This document shows positions 28,801 to 43,800 of a DNA stretch of 64,000 bases, piece after piece. This stretch comes from Liolophura sinensis (Eukaryota > Mollusca > Polyplacophora > Chitonida > Chitonidae): contig NC_088295.1 of assembly GCF_032854445.1 (NCBI RefSeq), forward strand, positions 19,951,385-20,015,384. The letters run 5' to 3'. Position 1 is the stretch's first letter, and every line of letters begins with the position of its first letter. The notes below the pieces were generated by a model. That model was not told the DNA's origin, did not search any database, and was given only the letters and a program-made list of their open reading frames with translations. A program made the translations under genes and the position numbers.

Positions 28801-31800
28801 AGCTACCTCAAATGCATCAGACATTCTGGCCCGAGTACGGCGACATCTGTGACAGTTAGAGCAGACATGTAGTTGGTAGCATTCACCTCCTTCAAAAAGG
28901 CCTTAATCACATACTCTGTTATTGTCTTGACCTACAAAATACAACATATCACATATATTTAAACGTCAAACAAACAAACAAACAAATTTGTGGCAACGAT
29001 GGTAAAAAAGTTTTGTATATGTACAACACTCAAACGTACATCTTCACTTTAGTCAAAGGATGGCCTGTACAGATCTTTCTTGCATGACAACCCAGAAAAT
29101 CAAAATGAATCTGAAGATATCAGATGAACCTTGCATATGTACCAGTAATTCCTCAACCTGTTAGCATATGAAAGAGCAACTTTCAGTGCAATTTATGCAG
29201 ATTTTGATTTTGATTTTGGAAACAAAACTACATTCATAGGATTGGCCGGTTTCAGGGAATCACAAAAAGTATAATTTTATCATTCAACACAGAATAATGC
29301 TTGAATAAACACCTTGCAAAATGATTATCATAAAAGCATCAGGCATTTTGTCATTCCCAGTGGAGCCATATTTCTTATTGAATAAGGATTAGTTGTTTCA
29401 GTCTGATGTACCAGTCAACATAAATTACTGCTGGAAAGAGGTTAGAAAAATATATAACATACATGTTATAATTCAAAGCATATATTGTTTCAATAATTAA
29501 AAGTAAGATGTATTCACTTAAATAACTGTATCTGAATCACGAAATTATTCCAGAATATAGTAACATTTGTATTGAATATACATGTACATAATTTGTGTTG
29601 TACAAATACTAAAATAACTGAACACTGCAAGGTCTGGCTTTCCATACTGGATATAGGCTCTTCACTATTTTTTGGACACACATACACACATATCCAAAAT
29701 GTCTGATGGTACATGTAGATAATCATCCATTTGTTTTGGAGCAACATATAAGTAGGACTATGACAAAATCTCTCAATACATTTACATCAACTTTGTTGTA
29801 AACAAAAGATATGTCAGCTGATTCAAATTAATGTATATTATTTGTTCAGATGCTTACAGTTTTGCTTGGCCAGTTGGGTATATCACACATTACAGATGCA
29901 CTGTACAACAGGTCATTTCTGTTCAGGCCTTTGATATGACTGGACAAAAATCCTCTCACCAAAGTTTTCATTTCTCTGTTAACATACAACATCTACATGC
30001 AAACACAATTATTGTCAACAATAATTCTTTCAAATGTGATTTAAATGTTTTTTATCAAACTTTGATAAAAAAAAACTTGCCTGGAATGAAGAAGTTCTGA
30101 CTACATGATAGAAATATGATGGAGTTGCAATACAAACTTTTCTGAGTATGCGTGAATGGTATTATTGGTACTGAAAAAAAAGGACAACTTATAGTTACCG
30201 TAATACTTCAGCTGTAATATTTTCTGGTGGATTATTTTCTATCCATCTGGCCACTCCCCACTTATTCTGCAACAAAGAACACACAAATTTTTCTTTCTTG
30301 TATAATGAATTAGGCCTTAAAGTCATTACACATGTATATTCCTCCTAAATAAAGGCTGTAATTGTAAGACAATATGAGAATATCAGACACTCGCTAATTG
30401 AGAAACAATGAAAGTAAGCCAGTACATCAAAGAAGTCTCTCGCGAAGTGTTCATATAGTGAAAATATCTCTGCCATTTACCTACTCAAAACACTCACCAT
30501 GTTTTCTCTCCTGATATTTAAAATCGATGGTTGTGTGGCATTATTTACCAGGGAACATTCATGCACCTACCGCATTAGGCATTATATCCTCAGGATCCTC
30601 TGACATGTAGGCAAACTCTATTTATTACTGAACATGTGTCTACTTTGACGGGAACATGACATAAATCTGACAACAGAGTCACTAATCACTAATTTGACAA
30701 GTACAAAAACAATATTCCCCAAGAAAACAAAGTTCAAGCGGTTTGATCCACCTGAAAAGATGAAAGGCCTGATTTCCAAGTTCCCCGACAAGAATACAAA
30801 CCATGTAGATTTCAATTACATGACAGTATGAAGTATGTTGGATGTTGAAACAAATCATCCATAAACAAAATTTAAACCAAACATGGACTTTCTGAGTCAT
30901 CCCTTATTAGCCAGGGATTCAAAGAGGTTCAAATCTTCACAACCGAAAACTCAAAATTGATTTTTTTTTTCTGATAAGGCTGAGTTTACTTGTACTCTAC
31001 ATGCCGACTTTAACCTGGTATTGAGTTTAATTCCACTTTAGTGACTGGTAATTTTGTGAACATGAAGGTATATATAAAATAGACAAATAAATAAAAATAT
31101 ATACATATATAAAGTTTATTTTAATTTTAGGTTCATTTCTGATGATTTTATTGTTGTTACACACATATACTTTTACAAGTATATTATCCTCATCAGAGAT
31201 ATACATTGTATAATAAAACAGATATTGGTGATGATGTTCTATTAAAGGAAAGATAGAAACTAACAAAGATTCTATCAAAAGTAAACACTTGCAAACTTCA
31301 GAGATGAATCTTATTCTGCTCAGACAAGAGGTACATAATGAAACAGATACAAACCCTGCTCATGTCATCAAAAATAAACAACATATGCAAAAACAAAGAC
31401 TTAACCTGATCAAAGATACATAGTATAGTATACATATGTATAGTTATAATAAAACAGTTGTTGGTTGTTATATTAAACAAAGAATTCACAATTTACAATG
31501 TAAATCTTCGATTTTAAGCATGTTACTACAAAGTTTAAGATTTTCATGAATCAGTTTCAATTTGTCACAGTGATTACTTGGACCACAGAGATATACACCT
31601 ATCCATCACTGAACTAATTTAAATGACAAATAGCAAATTCACGGTGTAGATTCAGTAATTGAATCAAACAGCTGCTTGCTCCCTATATAAAACTGATACA
31701 TGCGAGAGCTTTTTAGTGTTATAGACACAGTATTTTGCACTGTACACTGTGCTTTTTTTGATACAAAGAATCCGTAAATTGTACATATGCAATAACTTCA

Positions 31801-34800
31801 CATTGCATGTGCTAAGCAGACAAGGCTGAGCTTCAACTGAGATACTCAGGTTAATACGCAGATTTAATGCGCCAGGCAGATTGACTTGATTCTGCCACAC
31901 TAACCATAAAGTTGCTGAAGACAGGTGGTTATGCGATGAGCATCATGTGTTAAAAGGATGCTTAGTCTCAAATCTTGTGTGAAGGCGGTCAGTCTTTGAA
32001 CACTGCAAGTGGGGAAAGCAACGCGGTTTGAGTCCATTTACTCAACCTGTGTCGGCACAATTAGGCTGTCCTTTTTACCATCTTGGTCGTGAAAATCACG
32101 GCTGACTACTTCGGCTTGTCACAGGTCTAACCACTGACGACCGATGCTAAACGCTAAGCATACATGATTTGAATGCAATTCAGTTTTTATCCAAAAATTT
32201 GAATATTTGTACCAGAGAAACAAAGAACTGTTTTTTTTTTACCCCAGTATTCACTTTTTAACTGAATTTTACCACCAAATACTGGGGTCTAAAATTGATG
32301 TTTATGAATCAATATATACCCAGTACATGTCAAAAATAATTTCTAAGAATGACAGGTGTTTTTAGCATTTTAGACATTTTTTTTACCACAGCATCAGGGA
32401 GGTCAACTTCTGTGGAGTTATCATCAAGTCCTAAATCTTGTTTGATGTCCACAACCTCAGCCTTCAGTCTGCTGAGAGGCATCTCTTTCATTATTTCTGG
32501 ACTGTCCACAAGGGCCTTCACTGGAAACTGTCACAGAGTAAAGGGACATCTTTCTACATCATGGATAAGGACAGATGTACATTTTATAAAATATCTACTT
32601 TTATTGTTTGCCCACACCAACATAAACTACGTGTATTTTACAACTGCAATTTTTAACTCTGATCTCAAATACTATAAAAACAAGATTCAGATTAATACAC
32701 TAAATAATCAATTAATGTATGGAATGCTTTTCAAAGTAAATACAATGCATAGAGTTGATGAATGTACTGGCACCTTTGTAGAGAAAACTAAAAAAAATTT
32801 CATTAAAATGTTAAAATATGTACATGTACTGTACTTTTTGCTGAAGTTCTCGTCTCAGAGCCTTGATTCTTCTGTTTGATTTATCATTCTTCAACGCTTG
32901 CTTCAAATCCTTCTGAGTGTTTGAATCCAACTGAAGATTGCCAACAGACTGCCTCAATTTGGATATGTCTAGTTTCAACAAGATTTCACCTCCCATGGCT
33001 GCAATATCTCCTGCACTCAAATTCGTTGTGTAACAGCGCTGAGCTATAGCTTTTCTCTGCAAAGTTGAAGAAGGTGAACTCCTTAATACATAAATAGTTC
33101 TTAAATGTATATGTTTTGATATCATGGGAATTTCCTTCATAATGGTGACACTTGGAGACACGATAAAAAAATCTGAAAATGATAAAAGGTGCAAACAACT
33201 TGAAGTTTCTTTCTAAAAATATAATATGCAACATCAAGCACCATTTGATCTAGATAGGATTAAACAATCAAAAATTTCCACAGTTACGGATCACACATGC
33301 GTATGTACTCACTGAGCATAAAAGTGTTTGAATTACTGCACAATATTAACTTGAAACATCTTGGTCTCAAGTCAAAATGTTTACAGGTAAATTGGAGAGA
33401 TTGATGTATGGCAAAACATAGGTCAAGGTCACTGACAAGGTTTTTCCTCAAGACAAATGGTACGACAGTATGGCATGATAATGAGTTTGGTGAACTTAAG
33501 TTCAAATGTTCAAAAGGTATTCTGTTTAATGGAAAATGACCAGGCTGAAGAGCAGACAGAGCATGAAACACTGAAATACTAATAAATGGGGTTCATCTAC
33601 ATGTACATACCCTGGTTTACCTGCTATGTATGTTTAGAAAACTTTGGTTAGAAATTCAAGAGATATGATGTTAACAAGCAAATAATAAACTTTAACTTTA
33701 ATGGCCATAATGATTTATTAATTCATTGGTTTTTATTATTTTTTTTTTAAATGTATTTTTCAGTGGTGTTTTACGTCATACTCAAGAATATTTCATTTAT
33801 TTGATGCCTCACAGCAATATGGTGGGAGAAAACTGGGCAGAGCTTGGGGCAAACCCATGATCATCTGTAGGTTGCTGATAGGCCTTTCCAATTATGACCA
33901 AAGAGGAAGCCAGTGAGAGCTGGAGTTGAACTCACAGCCACCGCATTGTTGAGAGGCTCCTGGGCCACTGCACGGCGCTAACACTCTAGGCCCTTGGGGG
34001 CTGTTTCTCAAAGAGGTATGTTATGCAGGTCGTAAATACCAAGGCGGCATGTGCTGTCAACGTGCGATGTCATGGTGTTTAGGACAGTGTAACATTACGA
34101 CCTCTTTGAGGAACTGCCCCCTGGTCCCAATGACCTCAAAACACAGGCCAAGGTTGCTGCAAATCAATAGGGATGACAAAGTGCAAATGTGGTATAAGTT
34201 TGGTGAGCTTGGGATACACAGCCAATGAAAGAAGTCTTGCAATCTTCCACTTTCCTACAACTTAAAGAGTTTCTATTACCACACCAGTATAGAACTTTTA
34301 CAGACTAGTAATTCTAAGATTTGTACCTGTACATACAGTGTGTATCTGGTATATCACTTTTTCTGGAACTTCACAACAAGCCAAACAATATCAGAGAATA
34401 TTCTGAAACAAGAAGTGGGTATGACACAATCTCATTGTGTTTAACCGCTATTCATGTGCAAAACTCAGAAACTGTGACACGAAAAGCAATCAGGTAAAAT
34501 ATGTATTCCAAATTTGGAATCCCTGGATGGGTGAAAACCTGTGACTTTATTTTGTTTACGTCATTCAAAACTTACCATTTATTGCTGGTTACTCTGGAAA
34601 CCATAAATTTGATTGAATTTATGTGTTTAAATTGAAATATAGTTCACTACCACTGTGACATGAACCTGTCAAATTTGGAACCATTTAAACTTGCCATTTC
34701 TAGCCACTTAGTGTGGAAGCAATAAATTCAATCGAGGCAGCATGTGTAACTAGTCCACCTTCATCTGATTATGCATACCGAATATATTATGAAATCCCTA

Positions 34801-37800
34801 TCGAAGGCAATTTGACTTTATTGTGTATCTTTGTTCATGTTGCTAAAACTCTCTGTTTCCTAGTGGGTATCAAGGTTTTACCTGTAAACTATCATTGTGG
34901 AAAGTAGCTCATCTCAATATGAAGCATACAATGGGTGTAGGGAATTTTTAATAGCTGGGTGAAAATGATAGAACGTGGTATGTTTGGTCAAAACAGCCAC
35001 AGTTTAAATAGCAAATAGATCACCTCATCACTCAATATGAACTTAGGAAATCTTTCAAGCAGTTTGAATTCTACTGAGCTCACAAATAGTATACGTAAAG
35101 ATAGTGCACACAAATATTGTGTTGTGACAACATAATCCCTTCGGCACAATATACTGATGGGGACAACAAGAAAACTATGAATTTCAATGTCTTTATATAT
35201 AGTACTTACGACTCTGGCTTTTGCATTGCGATTTCCTTTTATCATGGAAATAAAACTCGAGTCACACAATGCTTGAGAATCCATTTTTTGTAACACATTT
35301 CTGTCCAGGTCCAATGCTAATGATCCCATTTGCACTAAATCTGCAGCTGACATGTTCTGAGGATTGCTGAGTGCTGCAGGCACACACTTTGTCTTCATTG
35401 TTTTTTTCACCTTCCAAAAAAAAAAAAAAATTAAAATTTAGACTTAAATCTTGGGGAGTCAACATCAATAAAACTTCAATATAAATATATATATATATAT
35501 ATATGTGCCCCAAAGTTTGAAAGGATGTGCACCACTTCACCAAGCTTTTACTATTCAAAGACAAAAACTAAAAACTGAAAGTGACATAACTGGTATTATC
35601 ACTGCAGCCACATTCATGATATGATTACTTATCATTATAATTGATATTTTCATGACAGATTACTTATCAATGGATTTGTACAACAAAACCAAAACAATAA
35701 ATGACCTTAGATTTCTCCTCAAAATATTGCATTTCTAGATGTAAATACATGTCATTAAACATTACATTTGGAGCTACACTTACATGTTACAGTTGATTAT
35801 TATTCTATCTTTCAACCAAACCTCAAAACACCTCGTAAAGATCAACAGAATTCTCAGAATGAGGCAAAATGTTCTTTAGTCATGGGCAAAATTATAGATC
35901 TTTCTACTGAAGCATTAATAATGCAAGAACTGATCAGTACCTGTTCAAACATTCTGGAAATAAAAGCATATCTGTATGCCCACTAGCTACTTCTTTTAGG
36001 CATCAGTTAGAATAATAGCTTTGTCAAAGTACAGAACAAAACAAAAATGGCCATAATTTTGGTGAAAATAAATGAAACAGTTTGACCCACAAACTTGATC
36101 TGAAGCTATTTATCGAGTTTCAATCCAATACCGTAAAATTCCAAAATGGTCATAATTTAGTTCAAATGAAATAAAGAGGTCCAAAGCTCAAACCTGATAT
36201 GTAACTTGTTACGTTGCAGCCATGTACCAAGTTTCAAACTCAGTGTTATTAAACTCTCATTCACTGACTGACAGATGCGGTGTGAAGTCCCGCTGGGACT
36301 GCTAGAGGGGTGTAATAAGTTTGCAGACTTGAGTCCAGCACAACAGTTCATGCAGGTGTGAATTTCAAACAGGAGATCTTGAAGGTACTTGGTATGGTGC
36401 TTGGTATAGCTGACTCAATTTGTATAAGTAAACAATTTTTGATTGCAGCATTAAACAGGTACCAAACATGTAAATATATAAATAAATAAAAACAATACAA
36501 CTGAAGCTAAATAAACACACATCAAACATAAAAGAATCTAAACTAATCACAAATCCCAGCCTAAATTAAATTCATGTGAATTAATTATGAATTCAGTTAA
36601 ATTCATGTGAATTAATTATAGGTCAATGTACACTGGAGAACTGGAAAAGATCAACAGTTTCTGCTATTGATTGGAGCTCAGAACAATTTGCTGTGGTGGC
36701 TAGATCTTCCAAATGGTTTCTTCGTAAACAACTTTGCAATGTTCCCATCCTGAAAAAAAAAACAAATGTTTCATGCAGATAAAAATCTAAAATTTAAAAG
36801 CCATGCTTCTGTACTTTTTGTTCTAGATTACAAGGCTGAAAAACCAAGGCAAACAAATCCCAATAAATCTTGCCTAACAAGAGCTTGCCTTTATGAGAAA
36901 CATTAGCTTAGTGCAGAAAGTATTTTTTCAGATAATGCCCTTCACAATTACTTTAATATTGATTCTAACACATGAATGAGTGACAAGTCATGGTTTTTTG
37001 TAATTTCTAGTAATCACATGCATGCAAAAAATTAATGATATCACTTCCCTCATGTTATTATGTTTTACATTTATGCAAAATTTGAGCTCAATACATGCCC
37101 TATACTGTTTGAAATACTGCCTTTAACACCAAAAATATAAAAGAGGCTGTAAGTCATTAATTTAGCAATTTGTTATTAACAAACATATGCATGGCACATA
37201 CAAAGGAATACCACACAAAATGAAGTTATTGTGCTTAATTCACAAGTGAAACTTCAGCTCAACGGCACTATTTGAGATATATGTACCCCTTTTAATATTT
37301 ACCTTATCACTGAATGGACTAGAACATTCAACACTTAATCCCAAACTGGTGTTCACATTTATTAAAATGGGAATAACATGAATAATTATAATATGTATAA
37401 TGATCTGACTCTCAGAAATTATTACTTCAAGATTAGATAAATTTTTTATTTTCCTAAACTGTCATTGGACAACGATAGGGGGATGACAAAAGCCAGATCC
37501 AGCTGTGATTTATACAGGCCAAAGAATTGTACAACATTCTTATTTGTTTGATTATGTCCTATATTTCTTTCTATGACACTCATTTAACACTGCGCCAGCG
37601 CGGTGCAATGATCCAGGAGTTTCACCACTGCAGTCACTGCGAGTTAAGTCCAGCTGATGCTGGCTTCCACACCGGTCTGCCAGCAACCTGCACATGTTTG
37701 TGGCTTTCCCCCAGGCTCTGCCTGCTTTCCTCCCACCATAATGTTGGTGGCTGTAAAATTCTTGAGTACAGCGTAAAACACCAATCAAATAAATAAAATT

Positions 37801-40800
37801 TAGCACTGCATGTACTCATACATTTTCACTTCATACAATGATGGTTAAAGTTCTCTAACATGGTCTTCGTACCATATTCCATAAAAAAGTATACATCTGT
37901 GAGCACAAGACCTACATAAGCAGTCTTCATAAACCTCTAATTAAACTGGCAGTCACCTTTCCAGAAGATCAGAACAAACTGAGCTGGTGGAAAATGAATC
38001 AAAATCTCCCCCGCATTCACTGTAAGTTATATTCCTGACACACTTGTCTTACTTGTGTGGAAAGCTGAATTGTGCATTCTTATGCATTTTACTTACTTGA
38101 CTTCTATCTAAGACCATACTAAAGAATCTGTCACTTATACAATGGCGGTCAGTTCTTTGGGTGAGGAGTGTTACTGACAAACTGCCCAAACAGCCACACA
38201 AACTTCACTGAATGCTATTTGTCACCAAGGACCTGCGAAGAGGGAAATCGGCAAAATCTATTTCACCTTGCACCCCAGCTAGAATATGTTCCTGTAGCCT
38301 AACATATCAGTGCATGTAAGGCTTATACAGATACTGTACCTATTAAATGCATCTGCTGTTAAGGTTCCGTTAATCAGTTTTCCGACAAGGGCCTTGGCAC
38401 AGCCTTTCATCTGTGGAAACTTGTATCTCAGTAATTCTGCCGCATCATCCTTTCTGTGGGTTGCAGTGTTTGAGTAACAATTCCAAGGTAAAGTTTTGAT
38501 GCTGGATAACCTGTTCTTCACCTGAAACATGAAAACCAGTTAAAAACTGATGGATAATTCTCCAAAACATGTACAAAACACAGACAGCAAGTAACCAATC
38601 ACACTGCACTATATGTTACTTATACTGATGAAGCAACCATATTCTACAAGATCAAATTATGAAAGGTTGTGATGTAATTTCAGCAGATCTTATGAAATAT
38701 GCAGAACTATTCATTTTGGTAACATTCGTCAAAAGGGAAATCATTACTGAATGTGAAAAGATTCTGATTCTGACCTCTTCTATTTGTTTAGTCTATAGGT
38801 CTGGTTCGAAATTGTAGTTGGAAAGTTGGATATTATCATGTAAATGTTAAAAATGTACATTTTAACATCTTACAAATGTAACTTTAATCTGAATGAACTG
38901 ACCTATACCTTGTACTGTACATCTATTCTACCTCAATGGTTGTACTTACGATGTCCGCAGGAATACTGTTGCAGACTGAAACTGGTGCACATAGAAGCAT
39001 AGGCAGTAGTGTATCAAACTGCTCCATGGTGTCAATGGTACGATGTAGGCGAAAAGCTTTTTGACACACCGCATTTCCCTCTGTTGTAATCAGCATGTCC
39101 ACAGGTGAAACTTTGCCATTTTGAAAGGTTTCATTAAGGCTAATTAAGAAAGATATGAAAAAACAAAAATAATTACTACAATCAGTAAAAATGTCTTGGT
39201 CTGGAAAAATAGCAATAGCAGTTCAACGGAATTCAACAAATTTCTATAATTTAATTTTTGTTAATTTTTAAGTTAACTATATATTGGTTATATATATGGG
39301 AACACAATATCATTTTTTACCCAACAAGTCCTAGGGTATTACAGGAGTCAAAGTCTAATGTGCCTTGGCTAATTAATTCTTAATCTAAAAAGAGTACTGC
39401 AATATTAATACTAATCTGTAAGATATGAAAACAGGTTTCTGCTAATAAATCACAAAGCCTATGGCATGCACATGTGTGAACTACAAAACCTCTATATGCA
39501 AATTTATAATTTAGGCCAGAGTAATGAACAGCAGACATAGAAGGAGTCACTGAACAACTATGTACTGATCGATGTATTTAACCCAGTACAATGCTCAGAT
39601 CACTCAAAACACACAAGTTTCAAGAAACGACATAATTATTCCATGTTAACCCCAGTTGAAGTCCAGTCTAATTCTGGCTTAATTACTTTGTGTAATAACT
39701 GGCAATGAACATATTTCAATGATTTTTATTTTCTATTTAAGAAAATCTAGTGGATGTAAGATGTCATGTTTTTTTTTAAATATATTGACTATTGATGGTA
39801 ATCTAATCTTATTTAAAATTCAACAATGTAAAAGTTTACATAATTTAGGCTCAGTTGGTTAGCACGCTAGCAGTAGTAATGACCCAGTAATCTCACCAAT
39901 CCAAGCGCTGTGAGCTCATGCTGGCTTCCTCTCCTGCCATACTTAGCCAGGTTTGCCAGCAGCCTGCAGATGGTCATGGGTTTCCCCCTGGCTCTGCCCA
40001 GTTTCCTACCACCACAATGCTGGTCGCCATCGTACAAGTGAAATATTCTTAAGTACGGCGTAAAACACCAATCAAATAAATAAATAAATACATAATTTAA
40101 AATATATGTCTTATATTATACATCACGTTTTTGTGTATGTATGTATGCTTGGAGTTAGTTATCCTAATTAATAATTTTTCAGTCATTTGACAAGGAGTCA
40201 TTTCCGTAATACATCTAGGTGTGTGTCGTCTAGTGGCAGAGCGAGTCCATGCCGCCAATGCGCGCTGCTACTGCAGTATGATGCCGAAAACACCAGACAT
40301 GATCGACATCCCACCCAGTCACATTATGCTGACACTGGGCCAATCAGTTCTGTTTCCTTGCACTACCCTCTCAGTGCCAAGCGAGGCAGTAGCAAGTATC
40401 ATTTGTAAAATCTCTGATGAATTTAACATAAAAGCTGTGCAGTGTTGAAACTTTTCATTTTCCATTTCCCTACTAATCTTTGTTTCAATATTGACCTCTG
40501 GCAGATGCCAATCAATACTTTATGTAGGCCAGAGTTCTTGCAAACTAAGCCAAGAAATTTATTTGTTTGGCGTAACAAGGTCAGTTTGTTAATTTGAGGG
40601 AGGTATATCGTTTTTATTATACTGCCTTTCTTCTGCATGGATTCTACAGGTATTACATTAAAAAGAGATTATTTTACAAAATTTAAAGACATACTTTAGT
40701 CTGCAAATGAATTTCAAATTCAATAATACAGATTTACATTGCACATTTGTTTAATAATATTTGATCCAACTCCAGCACACTTCAATTGAAAAAATGCTAC

Positions 40801-43800
40801 AAACCAAAATTTCTAAGTTGAAAATCTGATGTAATAAACAAAATTCAACTAGAATTTTGTCCACGAATAAGTTATTTATTCATTTGCCTTGTTAATAGGT
40901 AGGTTTCTTTAGAAGACAGGATCTTATCCCACTTGAAAATGTAATTCTCAGTACCAAAAGCAATACATGTACTTTATGGTCTTAATCTGCAACTAAAAAT
41001 GCATTTTTTGTGGCAAATATTTCAGACACATACAGCATACGGGTCATCCATTTCACAGATATGTATATATACACATGCATATATATATATATATATATAT
41101 ATAAATATAACATACAAGGCCCTGAAACTTTCACTTGGTAGTTCCCTTATAAATTTCCCTGGTATTCTTTGTAACAAACTGGAGCCAAGAGCATGGATGT
41201 CTTCAGGGGACAGCTTCTTTCCACCACCTAATGCTTCTATTATGGGACCCGCAGTGGCCATTCGTTGCACATCTGACAATGGCTAGTCAACAACAAGTTA
41301 AAAAATTTGATGAATGCCAACATCAGGATAGTGCATTTGCACTAAAATGACACTACAGCTATTATACAGCTATATATTTTAGTATAAACGGATAATTAAG
41401 ATATTCTTGGTCCTCATAGTATATTCAGCCTGTACATAACGACATCTACAGTATGATCGACATGCATCCAAGTGTTTTCATGCATGTTCATTGACAAATT
41501 TTTGAATTAATTTTCACAGCATGAAATTTAACCAATTGATTTTAGGTCCCTATCACGTTCCTTTACTATGTAACTCAGCCTTGAACGAACACCACAGGTC
41601 TTAAATTCATGCTAAATATGAACAATGCACATATATTTAACTGATATTTATGCATTCTTTCATCTTTCTACATTAGAATAGTATTACATGTGATTTACCA
41701 ATTAGCACTGACTGAACACTGAAATCGAGTTGTACCATTTGTTTTAGTTTGTTGATCATCTTCAAGGTTTGATTTCGTCCGGCCTTGGAAACAGCTCTCA
41801 CAACATACTGTAAAGCTCTGGGGTTGTGTGATTGGCCTACTAATTTGACTGCATTGGCTGCATCGAGGCTGAACTGTCAAATTTAAAACTCAGACCATTG
41901 GAATATAGAGTACACATACTAAATTAAACATCAGTTGTGGGTTATTTTTCATCTGACATTTTTGGGCCACGCTGAACTTAAATACTTGGATTCTCCAGGC
42001 TTGTTGCAAAACTCTGCCAGATCACCCCCCATAATCTAAGGCTAGCTTTCAAAAACTTATTCACCTTGCCTTTAATTTATGGATATCCTTTGCTTTAAAC
42101 TTGTAAAGCAGTGTTTCCTTTTTGCGTCTGCAATGCTATACATGTGTTCAACTGCGACAGTCAAGAGAGGGATGTGCTGTAGAATATTTGAAGATAGTAC
42201 TGGTCCAACATACTAAAACTGTCAGCCATGCTGAAAATTCTAACCATGCAATCAGCTGTGGAGTGTAGTGCAATCTGAAAATGGTTGTGTTCGGGCCAAC
42301 GTATTAGTATCAATAGAGGATATACATGTACAATCAGTGACTCATTATATCAATTTTAATTAACTACATCACGAATTTAAAGTGAACATAAAGTCTGCCA
42401 CTATATACACATAGAAAACATGATATAGGACACAATTATCACAGAAAAATAAGTAAAAAAACTCTATAAAGCTTTGAAAGCCACGGACAAGTAGTCATGT
42501 TGTAGAAGTCCTTATGAATGTGGTCAATAAGTAGCGCTAAAAGTGTCATGTGGTGATTGGCTATCACGTCAACAAACCTATTAGTTTCGATAGTCAGTGT
42601 GGTTTCTTATAGTGGATAGACAGATACTGATTCAGTAAATTGGATTTTGCAGTCAGTTCAAGTGCTAAACTGATGCATTTTGGATCACACATTTATGAGC
42701 AGGGGGGCTGAGAACTGCTGCCTGTGTCACAATGCTTACACACTGCATCTAGGAGTACACAAATAAAAAAATGACACAGAATGTTGCCAAACCCTCTTGG
42801 TTAACCAGGTTTTCCAGTACTTCTCCAAGGAGAATTAACTAATTTGAGAAGAATGAATTAATAAGAGGAAAATTATTTCCTAATGCATAAATTAAACGTG
42901 TGTGAGATTTTTGTTGTTACTCAAAAATTCAACTGGTCACTCTCCACAATTAGGCAGTTGGAGAACTTGAAGAAATATATTGAACCGAGACCGAAACTCA
43001 TCTCAATCTCAAATGATCACCTTCTTGTAGATTGTAATTGAGTGTGCTGTTTCGATTTTCATTCGGTCATGCAGGTGTTGTTTATCACAGATTATATAGC
43101 AATGGCTATGAAAGATACACAGTGAATGTTGCCCTATGAACTTGAGTGAATATGACTGGTCAAAATTTTTCAGCATGGCAGACAGAGCCAATTGTGGAAG
43201 CCACTTTGTTGGTAAATAGCTAACTCAACAATAAATTAGATACTGCTTAAACAAAACTTGAAAAAATCAAGTGAGCAAAGGCTACATGTATACATGTATA
43301 CTGCATTACAAGATTGTGGAAAGATGACATCTTTCAGAGTTTTGCCACAAATCCCTGCAAATTAAAGTATTGAACATTAGTGTGGGCATAAAATATCAAA
43401 TCAATAATAATTATCCTCAAGCTCACTGGACAAGATTTTGCAAGATACAATTCATTCCAATTTAAGATATTTCAAAATTATGACGTGGTAATAGAAATCT
43501 TTATGTTACTTCCTTATATCCTTAAAAAACATTGTTTGTATCTCCCTATTTAGTTATTATTTTAGTTTATTTATTTGATTGGTGTTTTACACCGTACCCA
43601 AGAACATTTCACTTATACGATGGCGCCCAGCATTATAATGGGAGGAAACTTGGCAGAGTCCATAGTAAACCCACGACAATCCGCAGGTTGCTGACAGACC
43701 TTCCCACTTACCGCCGGAGAGGATGCCAGCATGAGCTGGACTTGAACTCACAGCTACCTCATTGGTCAGAGGCTCCTGGGTTATTATGCTGCGCTAAGCT

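Larger units (their letters stand above)
33398..34235 (+). repeat. Two related repeat fragments flanking SINE and MITE
   Basis: 33411-33520 and 34135-34235 share AGGTCAAGGTCACTG/AGGCCAAGGTTGCTG and GTTTGGTGAACTT/GTTTGGTGAGCTT in the same order. They are probably two copies of one old repeat. Confidence 0.45.

Noticed and set aside
32349-32879. 176-codon plus-strand frame
   Set aside because: It is antisense to two well-supported otoancorin-like exons and matches nothing recognisable.
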